Positions 54,672 through 63,850 are shown, counted from the first letter of the stretch. The stretch: DNA of 64,000 nucleotides from Candidatus Krumholzibacteriota bacterium (GCA_024275485.1 JAJRZA010000067.1:45954-109953), one strand, 5' to 3'. The notes: generated by a model from the sequence alone, not told the origin. Numbers and translations are program-made.

Positions 54672-55775
54672 TTAACCTGTTTTTGGCTTGTCCTGTGGCT
54701 CCATCCAGCGTGGCAGATCAATGCGCACCTTGGTTCCCAGCCCTGGTTTGCTTTCCAGCTTCATTCCACCGCCCATCGCCTGGACCAATCCCTGGGTTAT
54801 GTGCAACCCCAAACCTGAGCCGACAGCTTTGCAATGGTTCTCGTCATGGACTCGCTTGAACGGTTCAAACACCTGTGACAGGGCTTTTTGGTCCATTCCC
54901 GGGCCGGTGTCCGTGACTATGATGTAGAACTCATCCCCGCCCGCACTTTCTCCAATGCAAACCTCGACCCGTCCCCCTGAGGGAGTAAATTTGATGGCAT
55001 TGCCCACCACGTTTGAGACCATCTGCACCATTTTGTCCTGATCCACCCTGGCGGAAAGGGAGGCAGGCAGGTTTTCGGCCACAAAAATCAAACCAGCCAT
55101 ACGTGCCGACTCGGCGTGCAATTCAAGAGCCTCGCCCAGGACCGGGGCCAAGTCACCCTCCACCAGTTTAAATACCAGGTTGCCGGCCGCAGCCCGGGAA
55201 GTATCCAACAGATCCCCCACCAAACGATCCAGGCGCTCAATGTTGCGCATGGTCATGCCCAGGAAGTGCTCCTGATCTTCATTCAGGACACCGGATTCTC
55301 CGGTTCGCACCAGATTTAGGCTGCTTTTCATGGAGGTAAGGGGAGTACGCAGTTCGTGGTAGAGGGTGCTGACGGTTTCAGCCAGGCTTTCGCTCCGGGG
55401 TTCAGCTGTGGACGTCCTGCGCAAAGTCAAGACCCGGTGTCCTCCAAGGGTCACCTCTGGCCCAATCGTGATTTCAATTTTAGGACACCCATCCTGAGCA
55501 CCGGACACCACATCCCGCCATGTTCCATTGGCTGCCAAGCGGACCATGGCTCCTGTCAACCAGCGTTGCCACAACTGTGGGGAAGTGCCTACGGTTTCGC
55601 ACAATAGATCTTCACAGGCTGGATTTGGCAAGATAGGTTCATCAGCAGCGTAGACGGCCAGAGCCACCGGTGCAGAGAGGAAAATTTTCCGGAAAAGATC
55701 CGGAATATTTTTCCTTCCCAGAGTTTCGAGAATAGACAACTCTGAGTCAATTCCTTGTGTTCCAACCACTTGCAT
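54672..55775 (-). CDS. Soluble sensor histidine kinase with PAS-like domain
   Basis: The 367-residue protein has no obvious membrane helix. A PAS-like N-terminal part (SAPVALAVYAADEPILPNPACEDLL) precedes a dimerisation domain with the H-box LYHELRTPLTSMKSSL. The ATPase domain has an N-box in NVVGNAIKFTPSGG, a G1 box DTGPGM and a G2 box GSGLGLHITQGL. It probably senses a cytoplasmic signal and phosphorylates the adjacent receiver. The ligand is unknown. It lies 71 bases downstream of uvrA. Confidence 0.9.
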   Translation of the reverse strand: MQVVGTQGIDSELSILETLGRKNIPDLFRKIFLSAPVALAVYAADEPILPNPACEDLLCETVGTSPQLWQRWLTGAMVRLAANGTWRDVVSGAQDGCPKIEITIGPEVTLGGHRVLTLRRTSTAEPRSESLAETVSTLYHELRTPLTSMKSSLNLVRTGESGVLNEDQEHFLGMTMRNIERLDRLVGDLLDTSRAAAGNLVFKLVEGDLAPVLGEALELHAESARMAGLIFVAENLPASLSARVDQDKMVQMVSNVVGNAIKFTPSGGRVEVCIGESAGGDEFYIIVTDTGPGMDQKALSQVFEPFKRVHDENHCKAVGSGLGLHITQGLVQAMGGGMKLESKPGLGTKVRIDLPRWMEPQDKPKTG

Positions 55776-55846
55776 CTCACCACCTCTTTATTCAATTCCA
55801 TCAGAGGGAGAAACTGCAAAGGGTATGCCAAGGGGGTTTTGGATTT

Positions 55847-58621
55847 TCAGCCAAGAATTTTCTTCAAATATCGTCCGGTTAAGGATTTTTCAACATTGGC
55901 CACCTGTTCAGGTGTGCCCTGGGCCACAACACGCCCTCCATGTTTTCCTCCACCAGGCCCTAAATCGATAACCCAATCCGACTGGGCAATCAGATCCAGG
56001 TTGTGCTCAATGACCAATACGGAGTGTTTTCTCTCCACCAACTCGTGCAAAACCTTGACCAAAGCCCGCACATCTTCGGCGTGCAAACCCGTGGTGGGCT
56101 CGTCCAGAAGGTAGAGATTGTTTTTTCCAGACGGCATGGCCAGCTCCCGGGCCACCTTGAGTCGTTGGCTCTCACCACCACTGAGCGTTGGTGCCGGTTG
56201 CCCCAGGGTTAGATAACCCAAGCCGACTTTCTTCAATAGCCAAAGACGCTGGCTGATGGAGTTCACATCCCCAAAGAACTTCAGGGACTGTTCCACCGTC
56301 ATGTCCAACACCTGGGCCACGTTCAATCCCTTGTAGCGAATTTTGAGGGTGCTGGCGTTGAAACGTTTCCCACGGCAATCTTCACAGGGTACAGTGATGT
56401 CTGCCATGAACTGCATCTCCACCCGGTGGTAGCCCATGCCTTGGCAGGAGGTGCAACGACCACCGGCGGTGTTGAAGCTGAAACGACCGGTGCTGTAGCC
56501 TTTGGCCACGGCTTCCCTCGTGCCGGCAAAAAGTTCGCGGATGGGACCCAGAATCTGCAAATAGGTGGCCGGATTGGAGCGACTGGTTTTGCCGATGGGC
56601 GTTTGATCCACCTGGATCACCTTGTCCACACCATGGGAGCCTTGAATGGAAGAAAAGGGAAAGGCTCTCCCGTTACCACCTACCACGCGGGTTGTCAAAC
56701 CATCAAAGAGGCAACCATTCATCAGACTGCTTTTGCCCGAGCCCGAAATTCCCGTCAGAGCTACAAAACGATGAAGGGGAATGCGCACATCGATATCCCG
56801 CAGATTGTGCAAACGCGCGCTCTTGACCACCAGCCACTGGTTTGTCCTGATCTCCCGAATGCCGGATTTTAGATGTGGAACCTCGCCGCGCATGTACTTG
56901 GCGGTGACCGTCTCCCCTGTGGCGATCAACTTTTCCAAGGGGCCCTGGTAAACCACATGACCACCGTTGCTGCCGGCACCGGGTCCCATCTCCACAAAAT
57001 GATCGGCAGCTCTCAGCACCGCCAAATCGTGTTCCACCACCACCACCGTATTTCCCCCTGCCACCAAATCGTGCAGGGTGGCGATGAGACGGTCCACATC
57101 GCCGGCGTGCAACCCGCAGGTGGGCTCGTCCAGCACATAAAGCGTATCGACAAGGCGAGCGCCCAGGGCGTTGGCCAGGTGAATGCGCTGGGCTTCTCCA
57201 CCGGAAAGGGTTCGTGTCAATCGGTCCAGAGTCAGGTATCCGAGCCCGACCCGGTTCAGAAAAGTCAACCGGTTGATCACGTCTTCGCGCACTTCACCCG
57301 CAGCTGCGATGGCGGTCTGGCTCATGCGGATGCCGTTGATTTTAACCAGGGCGTCCTCCACGGAAACAGACCCGATCTGCCCCAGGTGCATGCCCTGAAC
57401 CTTCACCGCCAGGGCTTCTGGCCGCAATCGACTGCCACTGCACGCCCGGCACAGCGTATCGCCCATAAAACGACGTGTAAAAAACCTGTGGTGCCCGCGT
57501 TTCATCTCCTTGCGCATCTTGATCAAATAGGGAATCACACCGGCGTAACCCTTGTCTCCGCCTTCGAGAACCCGAAGCTGCTGTTTGCGTCTCAGTTTGG
57601 CAAAAGCAACATCGGTGGGGATCTTCTGTCGCCCGCAAAAACGCAGCAAAGCAGTGAACTGGCGGCTGAAACTCTCGGTCTTCCAGGGTTTGACGGCCCC
57701 TTCGCGCAGGGTCAGGTCGGGGTCGGGAATGATTCTATCTTCGTCGAATTCCAGTTTGTTGCCAAAGCCCTTGCATGCCGCGCAGGCTCCTTCAGGAGAG
57801 TTGAAGGAGAACAATCGGGGTGTCGGTTCGGGAAAAACCCGGCTGCAGGTGTTGCACCGCAAATCGCTGGAATATTCCTCGCGCCATGAGCCGTCCGCAA
57901 GACGCACCACGGCCCAGCCGTTGGCTTGCTCCAGGGCCAGTTCCACCGCTTCGATGAAACGGGAACGCGACTTGGACACCAACTTGAGGCGATCCACCAC
58001 CACATCAATGGTATCGGCAGAAGTGGGCAGAGGGCGCATTTCCAGCTCGGGGTCATCCAGCCTGATTGTCTCACCGTTGAGAACTGCACGCTGGAAACCC
58101 TGGGCCAGCAAAGGCTCCCACCAGCCGATGGCCGCTGTCTCGCCCGAGACAACCTGTGGGAAGCAAACCATCAACAGGGTTGCTTCTACCTGTTCCTTGC
58201 GCACGGCACGCCAAATGCTCCCCGGAGTTTCTTTTTCCACCTTCTGTTCACAATCAGGGCAAACAATCTTTCCCACCCGGGCCCAAAAAACGCGCAAATA
58301 GTCGTTGATTTCAGTGACGGTCCCCACGGTGCTGCGCCCGCTGGTCACTGCGTTGCGCTGTTGGATGGCGATGGCCGGGCTGATGCCGTCGATCCAGTCC
58401 ACATCCGGTTTGGGCAGACGGGCAAGGAACTGCCTTGCGTAGGTGCTCAGCGACTCCACATAGCAGCGCTGGCCCTCGGCGTAGAGGGTATCGAAAACCA
58501 GGGAAGACTTCCCTGAACCGGAAAGGCCGGAAACGGCGGTCATGGTGCCCCTGGGAAAATCGACGTTCACGTCTTGCAGATTGTGCTGGCGCGCGCCTTT
58601 GATGCGGATCCACTCGGTCAA
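55847..58621 (-). CDS. uvrA: Excinuclease ABC subunit A
   Basis: UvrA is the damage-recognition ATPase of nucleotide excision repair. Tandem ABC modules are visible: Walker A GLSGSGKSSLVFDTLYAEGQ and GISGSGKSSLMNG, and signature motifs TLSGGEAQRI and TLSGGESQRLK. Zinc modules are CNTCSRVF...CAACKGFG and CTSCQGMG...CEDCRGKRF. It diverges from textbook UvrA in the first module (LDEPTCGLHAGD for LDEPSIGLHQRD) and around residues 340-400. Length 924 is slightly short, but a UvrB-binding-like segment is present at about 130-220. The start is TTG with GAGG upstream. A UvrA2-like paralogue is possible. Confidence 0.88.
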   Translation of the reverse strand: MTEWIRIKGARQHNLQDVNVDFPRGTMTAVSGLSGSGKSSLVFDTLYAEGQRCYVESLSTYARQFLARLPKPDVDWIDGISPAIAIQQRNAVTSGRSTVGTVTEINDYLRVFWARVGKIVCPDCEQKVEKETPGSIWRAVRKEQVEATLLMVCFPQVVSGETAAIGWWEPLLAQGFQRAVLNGETIRLDDPELEMRPLPTSADTIDVVVDRLKLVSKSRSRFIEAVELALEQANGWAVVRLADGSWREEYSSDLRCNTCSRVFPEPTPRLFSFNSPEGACAACKGFGNKLEFDEDRIIPDPDLTLREGAVKPWKTESFSRQFTALLRFCGRQKIPTDVAFAKLRRKQQLRVLEGGDKGYAGVIPYLIKMRKEMKRGHHRFFTRRFMGDTLCRACSGSRLRPEALAVKVQGMHLGQIGSVSVEDALVKINGIRMSQTAIAAAGEVREDVINRLTFLNRVGLGYLTLDRLTRTLSGGEAQRIHLANALGARLVDTLYVLDEPTCGLHAGDVDRLIATLHDLVAGGNTVVVVEHDLAVLRAADHFVEMGPGAGSNGGHVVYQGPLEKLIATGETVTAKYMRGEVPHLKSGIREIRTNQWLVVKSARLHNLRDIDVRIPLHRFVALTGISGSGKSSLMNGCLFDGLTTRVVGGNGRAFPFSSIQGSHGVDKVIQVDQTPIGKTSRSNPATYLQILGPIRELFAGTREAVAKGYSTGRFSFNTAGGRCTSCQGMGYHRVEMQFMADITVPCEDCRGKRFNASTLKIRYKGLNVAQVLDMTVEQSLKFFGDVNSISQRLWLLKKVGLGYLTLGQPAPTLSGGESQRLKVARELAMPSGKNNLYLLDEPTTGLHAEDVRALVKVLHELVERKHSVLVIEHNLDLIAQSDWVIDLGPGGGKHGGRVVAQGTPEQVANVEKSLTGRYLKKILG

Positions 58622-58652
58622 AACTTACCTCGGATGGCCAAAATCCCTTAGT

Positions 58653-58686
58653 CGATCAAAAATGATTGGGTGCGAATCGATCAAAT
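58653..58686. repeat. 9-bp direct repeat in the uvrA-mazG divergent region
   Basis: TCGATCAAA occurs at 58653-58661 and 58678-58686. The copies lie in the proposed mazG promoter region and upstream of uvrA. They could be operator half-sites or coincidence; no known SOS box is visible. Confidence 0.4.
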
Positions 58687-58695
58687 ACGATAACA
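58667..58695 (+). promoter_or_regulatory. Possible promoter of mazG
   Basis: TTGGGT and GATAAC are 17 bases apart on the plus strand, about 70 bases before the mazG ATG; each matches four of six consensus positions. Confidence 0.38.
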
Positions 58696-58766
58696 GAGGT
58701 TTGCCCTAACGCCAATCTGAATTAGTTTCAAGGCATGATTCATCCCTGCCAACTGAAAGGCAAAAC

Positions 58767-59564
58767 ATGTCCGAAGAGTTCAAGAACCTGCTCACAACCA
58801 TCGATACGCTGCGAAACCCCGGCGGCTGTCCCTGGGATCGCAAACAAACCCTCCTGAACGCCGCGCGATACCTCATGGACGAAGCCGGGGAATTGGTGGA
58901 GTCGGCACTCCAGGGTGACGCCGAAGGCTGCGAAGAAGAGTTGGCCGACCTGCTTTTCATGACCAGCTTCTGCACCCGCATCCTCAGTGAGACCCGGCCA
59001 GTGGACATGCACGACATCGCCCGCATCGGCAATCAAAAACTCATCCGTCGGCACCCCCATGTTTTTGGCGGGGCCGATGCCAAAGACACCAGCGAGAGTC
59101 AGGAGCGCTGGAATGCCATCAAGGCCGAAGAAAAGCGGGCCAAAGGCCTCGACCCGGACAGGGAATCGACCCTCAAGGATATGCCGGCCAGCACCGCGCC
59201 TTTGCATCAGGCCTACAACTATCAAAAGGACGCCGTGGGCGTGGGATTCGACTGGCCGAACATCACCGGAGCGTGGGAAAAGCTTAGTGAAGAGCAGGCG
59301 GAATTCGAGGAAGCCATCTCCAGGGACGACCGCGAGGCCATGGAGCACGAGCTCGGAGATGTTCTCTTCTCGGTTGTGAATGTGGCCCGCTGGTTGAAGA
59401 TCCAGCCGGACATGGCGCTGCGCCGGGCCAACAACCGCTTTCGCTCGCGCTTTCATCTGGTGGAAGAGGAGTTTCAGAAGGAGGGCAGGAAAATGAAAGA
59501 CGCCCCCATTGAAGAACTGGAGGCATCCTGGCAGCGGGCCAAAAAGAAATTGGCCAAGGGGTAA
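58767..59564 (+). CDS. mazG: Nucleoside triphosphate pyrophosphohydrolase MazG
   Basis: MazG hydrolyses (d)NTPs to monophosphates and can lower (p)ppGpp-related stress or remove damaged nucleotides. Both MazG domains are visible: NPGGCPWDRKQTLLNAARYLMDEAGELVESAL and EEELADLLFMTSFCTRI in the first, and WPNITGAWEKLSEEQAEFEEAI and EHELGDVLFSVVNVARWL in the second. The 265-residue length is typical. It is divergent from uvrA and convergent with the TSP3 barrel gene. Confidence 0.95.
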   Translation: MSEEFKNLLTTIDTLRNPGGCPWDRKQTLLNAARYLMDEAGELVESALQGDAEGCEEELADLLFMTSFCTRILSETRPVDMHDIARIGNQKLIRRHPHVFGGADAKDTSESQERWNAIKAEEKRAKGLDPDRESTLKDMPASTAPLHQAYNYQKDAVGVGFDWPNITGAWEKLSEEQAEFEEAISRDDREAMEHELGDVLFSVVNVARWLKIQPDMALRRANNRFRSRFHLVEEEFQKEGRKMKDAPIEELEASWQRAKKKLAKG

Positions 59565-59612
59565 TAATTTTAGGTTGTATCTGAGTTGGCAACAAGGTCG
59601 GCAATCCTGACC

Positions 59613-61076
59613 CTATTCAGGGCACCCATCGTCATCGTCCACCCCATCATAATCTTCAGGCTCGTCGGGACAGACATCCTGGTCGTCGACAATCCCATCG
59701 AGATCGTTGTCCAATTCCGGGCAACCGTCACCGTCTTCAAAGCCATCCATATCTTCGGGGGTGTCGGGACAACCATCCACCTCGTCGGCAATGCCGTCGC
59801 CGTCGCGGTCCAGGAAATCATCGGGACAACCGTCGTCGTCGCGATGGCCGTCAAAGTCTTCGGCCTCGTTGGGACACAGGTCCCAGCGGTCCAGGATGCC
59901 GTCGCCATCGTTGTCCGGATCCGGGATGCCGTCGTAATCCTCCCAGTCATCGAAATCTTCAGCTTCATTGGGAGCACCGTCCAGTTCATCGGGGATGCCG
60001 TCGCCATCGTTGTCAAAATCGGGGCAGCCATCGCTGTCCTGGTAACCGTCCAGATCTTCAGGGGACAAAGGACAGAAGTCCTTGCGATCGACGATACCGT
60101 CGCCATCCCTATCGCGCCCGCCAATGGAGAACTGGCGAGAGATGCCCACCTGCATGACCCACTCGGGGAAGGCCGGATCCCAACCGGAGTCGGGGTCATC
60201 CTTCATCAGGCTGGTCAGGTATGAGGCATGCAGGGCCCACCCTTCCACTACGCCCCAACGCAAGCCCGCACTGATGGCCGAGAACTGTTCCTTGTTCGAG
60301 ATCACACCCGTTCCCTGGAAACGGTCCTGGCTGTATTCCACCCACAGGGAAGTCGTGTTTTTGCGAAACTCGATGGCCGTGCGGAAAAGCATCTGATCGT
60401 TGGCCGAGTCTCCTCCAGCCTGTTCGCTGGAAGGATAGCGTGGAGTCCAGGGTTGAAACCCCTGCAGGCCCATACCGTAGCCAAACTCTTCTGCCTTGTT
60501 CCAGCGGTAACCCAAATTCAGATGCAGACGCAATTCGGGCACCTGGTTATCTGTCCAAAAACTCCAGGTGAGGGCAGCGCCGGCCATGGGAGAGAAAACA
60601 TCTTCGGTAAGACCTTCGGTACCCACGGGCAGATTGCCTCCGGCGTACAACGCGCTGTGCAGCCGGGAAAAAAGCACCGGACCGCCCACGGTGGCTTGCC
60701 AGGTGCCATCGGCCAAACCACTGCCCGATTCCGGGATCCACTGGCTGCCACCGCTCCAGGTGCGCATGGGCAACTCCGCCGAAAGCTGCAACCAGGACCG
60801 GGGACCAGCTTCAACGCGCATGAACCAATCGAATTGATCTATTTGTTCAAGCAATCCTGCCAGCTGGTAGACAGTACTATATTTCCGAAAACCGAAACCA
60901 ACGTTCAGCAACCCGTCTGCAGGGATCACCGCACTGGTCGCCAGCGTCAGATGCGAGGAGTCCTGGTGATGGGAAAGCACGGTACGATCCTGGGTAAGGT
61001 ATTTATCTTCCTGACCCGAGACCAACCTGGGAAACAACAGGAGCAACAGCAGGGATGACCACCAAAGAGATTTCAA
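59613..61076 (-). CDS. Outer-membrane beta-barrel protein with TSP3 calcium-binding repeats
   Basis: A signal peptide (LLLLLFPRLVSG before QEDKY) is followed by about 320 residues of alternating strand sequence typical of a beta barrel. About 150 C-terminal residues of thrombospondin type 3 repeats then follow (DRDGDGIVDRKDFCPLSPED, DNDGDGIPDELDGAPNEAED and others). Such TSP3 modules usually lead into an OmpA-like peptidoglycan-binding domain, but here the protein ends in the repeats. The start is TTG overlapping the upstream stop as TTGA. It is the last gene of its operon. Confidence 0.85.
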   Translation of the reverse strand: MKSLWWSSLLLLLLFPRLVSGQEDKYLTQDRTVLSHHQDSSHLTLATSAVIPADGLLNVGFGFRKYSTVYQLAGLLEQIDQFDWFMRVEAGPRSWLQLSAELPMRTWSGGSQWIPESGSGLADGTWQATVGGPVLFSRLHSALYAGGNLPVGTEGLTEDVFSPMAGAALTWSFWTDNQVPELRLHLNLGYRWNKAEEFGYGMGLQGFQPWTPRYPSSEQAGGDSANDQMLFRTAIEFRKNTTSLWVEYSQDRFQGTGVISNKEQFSAISAGLRWGVVEGWALHASYLTSLMKDDPDSGWDPAFPEWVMQVGISRQFSIGGRDRDGDGIVDRKDFCPLSPEDLDGYQDSDGCPDFDNDGDGIPDELDGAPNEAEDFDDWEDYDGIPDPDNDGDGILDRWDLCPNEAEDFDGHRDDDGCPDDFLDRDGDGIADEVDGCPDTPEDMDGFEDGDGCPELDNDLDGIVDDQDVCPDEPEDYDGVDDDDGCPE

Positions 61077-61429
61077 GCTTCGGCTCCCGAGTTATTGTCG
61101 GTGGTCTCATCGCTGCTTTCGCCGCTGCTTTCTTGGGAGTTGTCGTCGGATTGAGCAGCTTGCTTCTTCTCCTCATCAACAAAACTCAGCTGCAATTCCA
61201 ACACCGCCCCATCCATAAAGCGCAACAAACTCTCGGGTGTATCCTGCCGGCACTTCACCTTCAGCATCTCAAGAATATCGATGGTGGAGGCCGCTCCGGC
61301 CAGATCCGCTTTCATCTCCCCGGTGGCCGGGTTCTGGATCCTGCCCAATTGCTGCATGGCCGCAGCCTGAAGGGAGGAGAACAATCCCATCAGCAGATGG
61401 TCGTGCTTGGTCATCTGAATCTCGTTCAT
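61073..61429 (-). CDS. DUF1844 family protein
   Basis: The 118-residue product matches the DUF1844 pattern (LLMGLFSSLQAAAMQQLGRIQNP, ADLAGAASTIDILEMLKVKCRQ, FMDGAVLELQLSFVDE) and ends in an acidic, serine-rich tail. Function is unknown. It overlaps both neighbours by four bases (ATGA and TTGA), so it is translated in a coupled chain between a CNNM-type gene and the TSP3 barrel gene. Confidence 0.85.
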   Translation of the reverse strand: MNEIQMTKHDHLLMGLFSSLQAAAMQQLGRIQNPATGEMKADLAGAASTIDILEMLKVKCRQDTPESLLRFMDGAVLELQLSFVDEEKKQAAQSDDNSQESSGESSDETTDNNSGAEA

Positions 61430-62505
61430 GCCTTGACCTTTCCTTCGGACCCGTTCAGGGGAAGATCGAATTCGTCATTGACCGAACCAATCACCGATTC
61501 AATCAAGTCTTCCAGGGTGATCATACCCAGCGGGCTGCCACCCGGATCCACCACTACGGCAACCTGTTGTTCCTGATGTCGAAGCTCTTCAAAAAGTTCA
61601 AAAGGCGACATTCTCACATCCACCAGCAAAAATGAACGCCATAATTTCCGGGGTACCGGTCGATCATGGTCATCACGGCTCAAAAAGAGCAAATCGCGGA
61701 TCAATACATACCCTTGCAGGTCCCGGATATCACCTCCGGTTATGGGCAGACGGCTGAATCCACTTTCGGCAGCCAAGCCCAGACACGACGCTACCGTCGC
61801 CTCCTCACCCACGGTCATCAAATGGTCCAAGGGGCGCATGATTGGACCAAGGGTAAGACCCGCCACCTCCATGAATCGGTCCAGAATCTGGGCAAACCGC
61901 TGGTCCCCCGGGGCAGGTACCGAATTTGTGAGCAACAGGGCGGCCAGGTTTCGCCGGTCCAGGCCAACTTCGGCTTCGGCACCACCGGTGGGCACCAACC
62001 GTAGCAAAAATTTTGAGTAGGCCAGCAAGAAGAACCGCACCGGGGCCAGCAAAACCATCGCCACCCGGATGCCAGGCACCGAAGCCATGGTCATCACTTC
62101 GGGAAATTCCCGATAGACAACCTTGGGCAGAATCTCACCAAAAACAATCACCAGAAACGAAACGAAAAGCACGGCCAACCACTGTCCGTCGGATCCGAAG
62201 CGTTCGGTCAAGCCCACCGTGACCACAGCACTGATGATGACGTTGAACAGGTTGGTGCCCACCAGACAAGTCAGGATGGGGTCTTCAATCTGTTCGAGTT
62301 GTTCCCGCAGACGCTGTCCCCGCTTGGTTGCCGCTTTGCCGCTGCTGCGCAACCGCACCCTGCTGACACTCATGTAACCGGTTTCAGTTCCCGAAAAAAA
62401 GGCGGACATGATCAGGCTTACCACGGCAATCCCCACAATGGCTGGCCAGCCCAGGGAAATGGAATCATGCATTGGGACGGTGCCGCCGGTGGCCAGGTAG
62501 ATCAT
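61426..62505 (-). CDS. CNNM/CorC-type membrane protein with CBS pair (second copy)
   Basis: A DUF21 membrane domain (about residues 20-170; SAFFSGTETGYMSVSRVRLR, GEILPKVVYREFPEVM) is followed by two CBS modules (MRPLDHLMTVGEEATVASCLGLAAESGFSRLPI and QVAVVVDPGGSPLGMITLEDLIESVIG). This family includes magnesium/cobalt efflux-related proteins and CNNM transporters. The C-terminal CorC_HlyC domain is absent or very short, unlike the upstream gene. The start overlaps the upstream stop as ATGA. Confidence 0.88.
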   Translation of the reverse strand: MIYLATGGTVPMHDSISLGWPAIVGIAVVSLIMSAFFSGTETGYMSVSRVRLRSSGKAATKRGQRLREQLEQIEDPILTCLVGTNLFNVIISAVVTVGLTERFGSDGQWLAVLFVSFLVIVFGEILPKVVYREFPEVMTMASVPGIRVAMVLLAPVRFFLLAYSKFLLRLVPTGGAEAEVGLDRRNLAALLLTNSVPAPGDQRFAQILDRFMEVAGLTLGPIMRPLDHLMTVGEEATVASCLGLAAESGFSRLPITGGDIRDLQGYVLIRDLLFLSRDDHDRPVPRKLWRSFLLVDVRMSPFELFEELRHQEQQVAVVVDPGGSPLGMITLEDLIESVIGSVNDEFDLPLNGSEGKVKA

Positions 62506-63770
62506 TCGCCAGCCCCATTTCCGGACAAGTCCAGGCCTGCGTCCGAAAGCATGGTCAATTTTATCCGATCCACACGGTGGCCGGTCATCTCCAAAACAGT
62601 CAGGTGTCCTTCATCCAGGGTGATGCGGTCGCCGGGCTTGAGCACCCGACCGAGACGGGCCATCATGAAGCCTGCCACGGTGCGGTAATCCTTGTGGGGC
62701 GGCAGCGACAATCCACAGGTTTCCAGCAGCTCCCGCAAATCCGTGCGACCGCCGATCAACCACCGACCATCGCCCAGGGAAACCAGCTGGGAATCGTGAA
62801 TGGCGGAATCCATCACCGGGCCCATCAAGGCCTGAAGGCAATCGGCCATGGTTACGATGCCGGTAAAATCGCCATGCTCATCGACCACCGCAGCGAGATG
62901 AGCCCTGCCCAGTCGCATTTCAGCCAGCAGGGCGGCCACATCCTTGCTTTCGGGCACAAAGAGAAGGGAGCGCAACTGGTCTTTGAGTGGATATTCCAAC
63001 TCGTAGCCGGATTTGCCCAACAGGTCTTTCATGTGAAAAAAACCAACGGGTATATCCTGCCCTGTTTTCATCACCGGGTAACGATTGAAACCCGCGCGGC
63101 GGGCAGTGGCCAAGAATTGTTTGAGATTCATGTCCCGACGCAGGGTCACCACCGAAGTGCGCGGTGTCATCACCTGCACCACTTCCAGATCCTCCAGCCA
63201 AAGCAAACGCGCCAGGGAGCGGCCTTCGGTTTCGGAGAGGGTTCCGTCATCCACTGCCAGATCGCAGGCAACCTGCAACTCTGCCGTGTCCAGAGGACGG
63301 CTACCCACATTTTCCAGAGGGACAATCCGCAGAACAAAACCCACCAGCAGAGCCAGAATTTTCAGCAGGGGCCAGGTCAGCCACAGCCAGAGCTGCAACA
63401 ACGGTTGGGCCAGGATGACTATCGTGTGGCGGAAACGCAGTGCCAACATCTTGGGCGTAATTTCACCAAGCAGAAGCAGCAGAAGGGTCACCACCGGAAC
63501 CGATGCGGCCACCCCACCGGCTCCAAACCAACGCAGACAGAGGCTGGTGGCCACCACGCTGGCGGCAATGTTGACCAGGAGGTTGCCGATCAACAGGGCG
63601 CTCAGAAGATCATAGGTACGCCGGAGCAAGCGAGCAACTCTTTGGCCGCTAGCCGAGCCTTCGCGCTCAAGTCGGGCGATTTCCACGGATCCGAGGGAAA
63701 AGAAGGCTGTTTCCGAACCTGAGAAGGCTGCGGACAAGACCAATAGGATCAGCAACAGGATCAAGTCCAA
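62502..63770 (-). CDS. CNNM/CorC-type hemolysin-family membrane protein (first copy)
   Basis: A 422-residue protein with a DUF21 membrane domain (SAAFSGSETAFFSLGSVEIARLE, GEITPKMLALRFRHT), a CBS pair (VMTPRTSVVTLRRDMNLKQFLATARRAGFNRYPVM and HLAAVVDEHGDFTGIVTMADCLQAL) and a C-terminal CorC_HlyC domain (DLRELLETCGLSL, TVAGFMMARLGRVLKPGDRITL). It probably transports or senses divalent cations; the hemolysin label is historical. The start is TTG at 63770. It begins the operon of four overlapping genes. Confidence 0.9.
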   Translation of the reverse strand: MDLILLLILLVLSAAFSGSETAFFSLGSVEIARLEREGSASGQRVARLLRRTYDLLSALLIGNLLVNIAASVVATSLCLRWFGAGGVAASVPVVTLLLLLLGEITPKMLALRFRHTIVILAQPLLQLWLWLTWPLLKILALLVGFVLRIVPLENVGSRPLDTAELQVACDLAVDDGTLSETEGRSLARLLWLEDLEVVQVMTPRTSVVTLRRDMNLKQFLATARRAGFNRYPVMKTGQDIPVGFFHMKDLLGKSGYELEYPLKDQLRSLLFVPESKDVAALLAEMRLGRAHLAAVVDEHGDFTGIVTMADCLQALMGPVMDSAIHDSQLVSLGDGRWLIGGRTDLRELLETCGLSLPPHKDYRTVAGFMMARLGRVLKPGDRITLDEGHLTVLEMTGHRVDRIKLTMLSDAGLDLSGNGAGE

Positions 63771-63818
63771 AACAAAACACCCTTGAAAGGCGGATGGAGA
63801 TTTCTCAGTGATTCGGTG

Positions 63819-63847
63819 ATGTTAGCCGTTCCGGTGCGGCGGGGCAA
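63819..63847 (-). promoter_or_regulatory. Possible promoter of the CNNM operon
   Basis: On the minus strand TTGCCC (63842-63847) and TAACAT (63819-63824) are 17 bases apart, with the expected start about 40 bases before the TTG start codon. Confidence 0.4.
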
Positions 63848-63850
63848 GGT

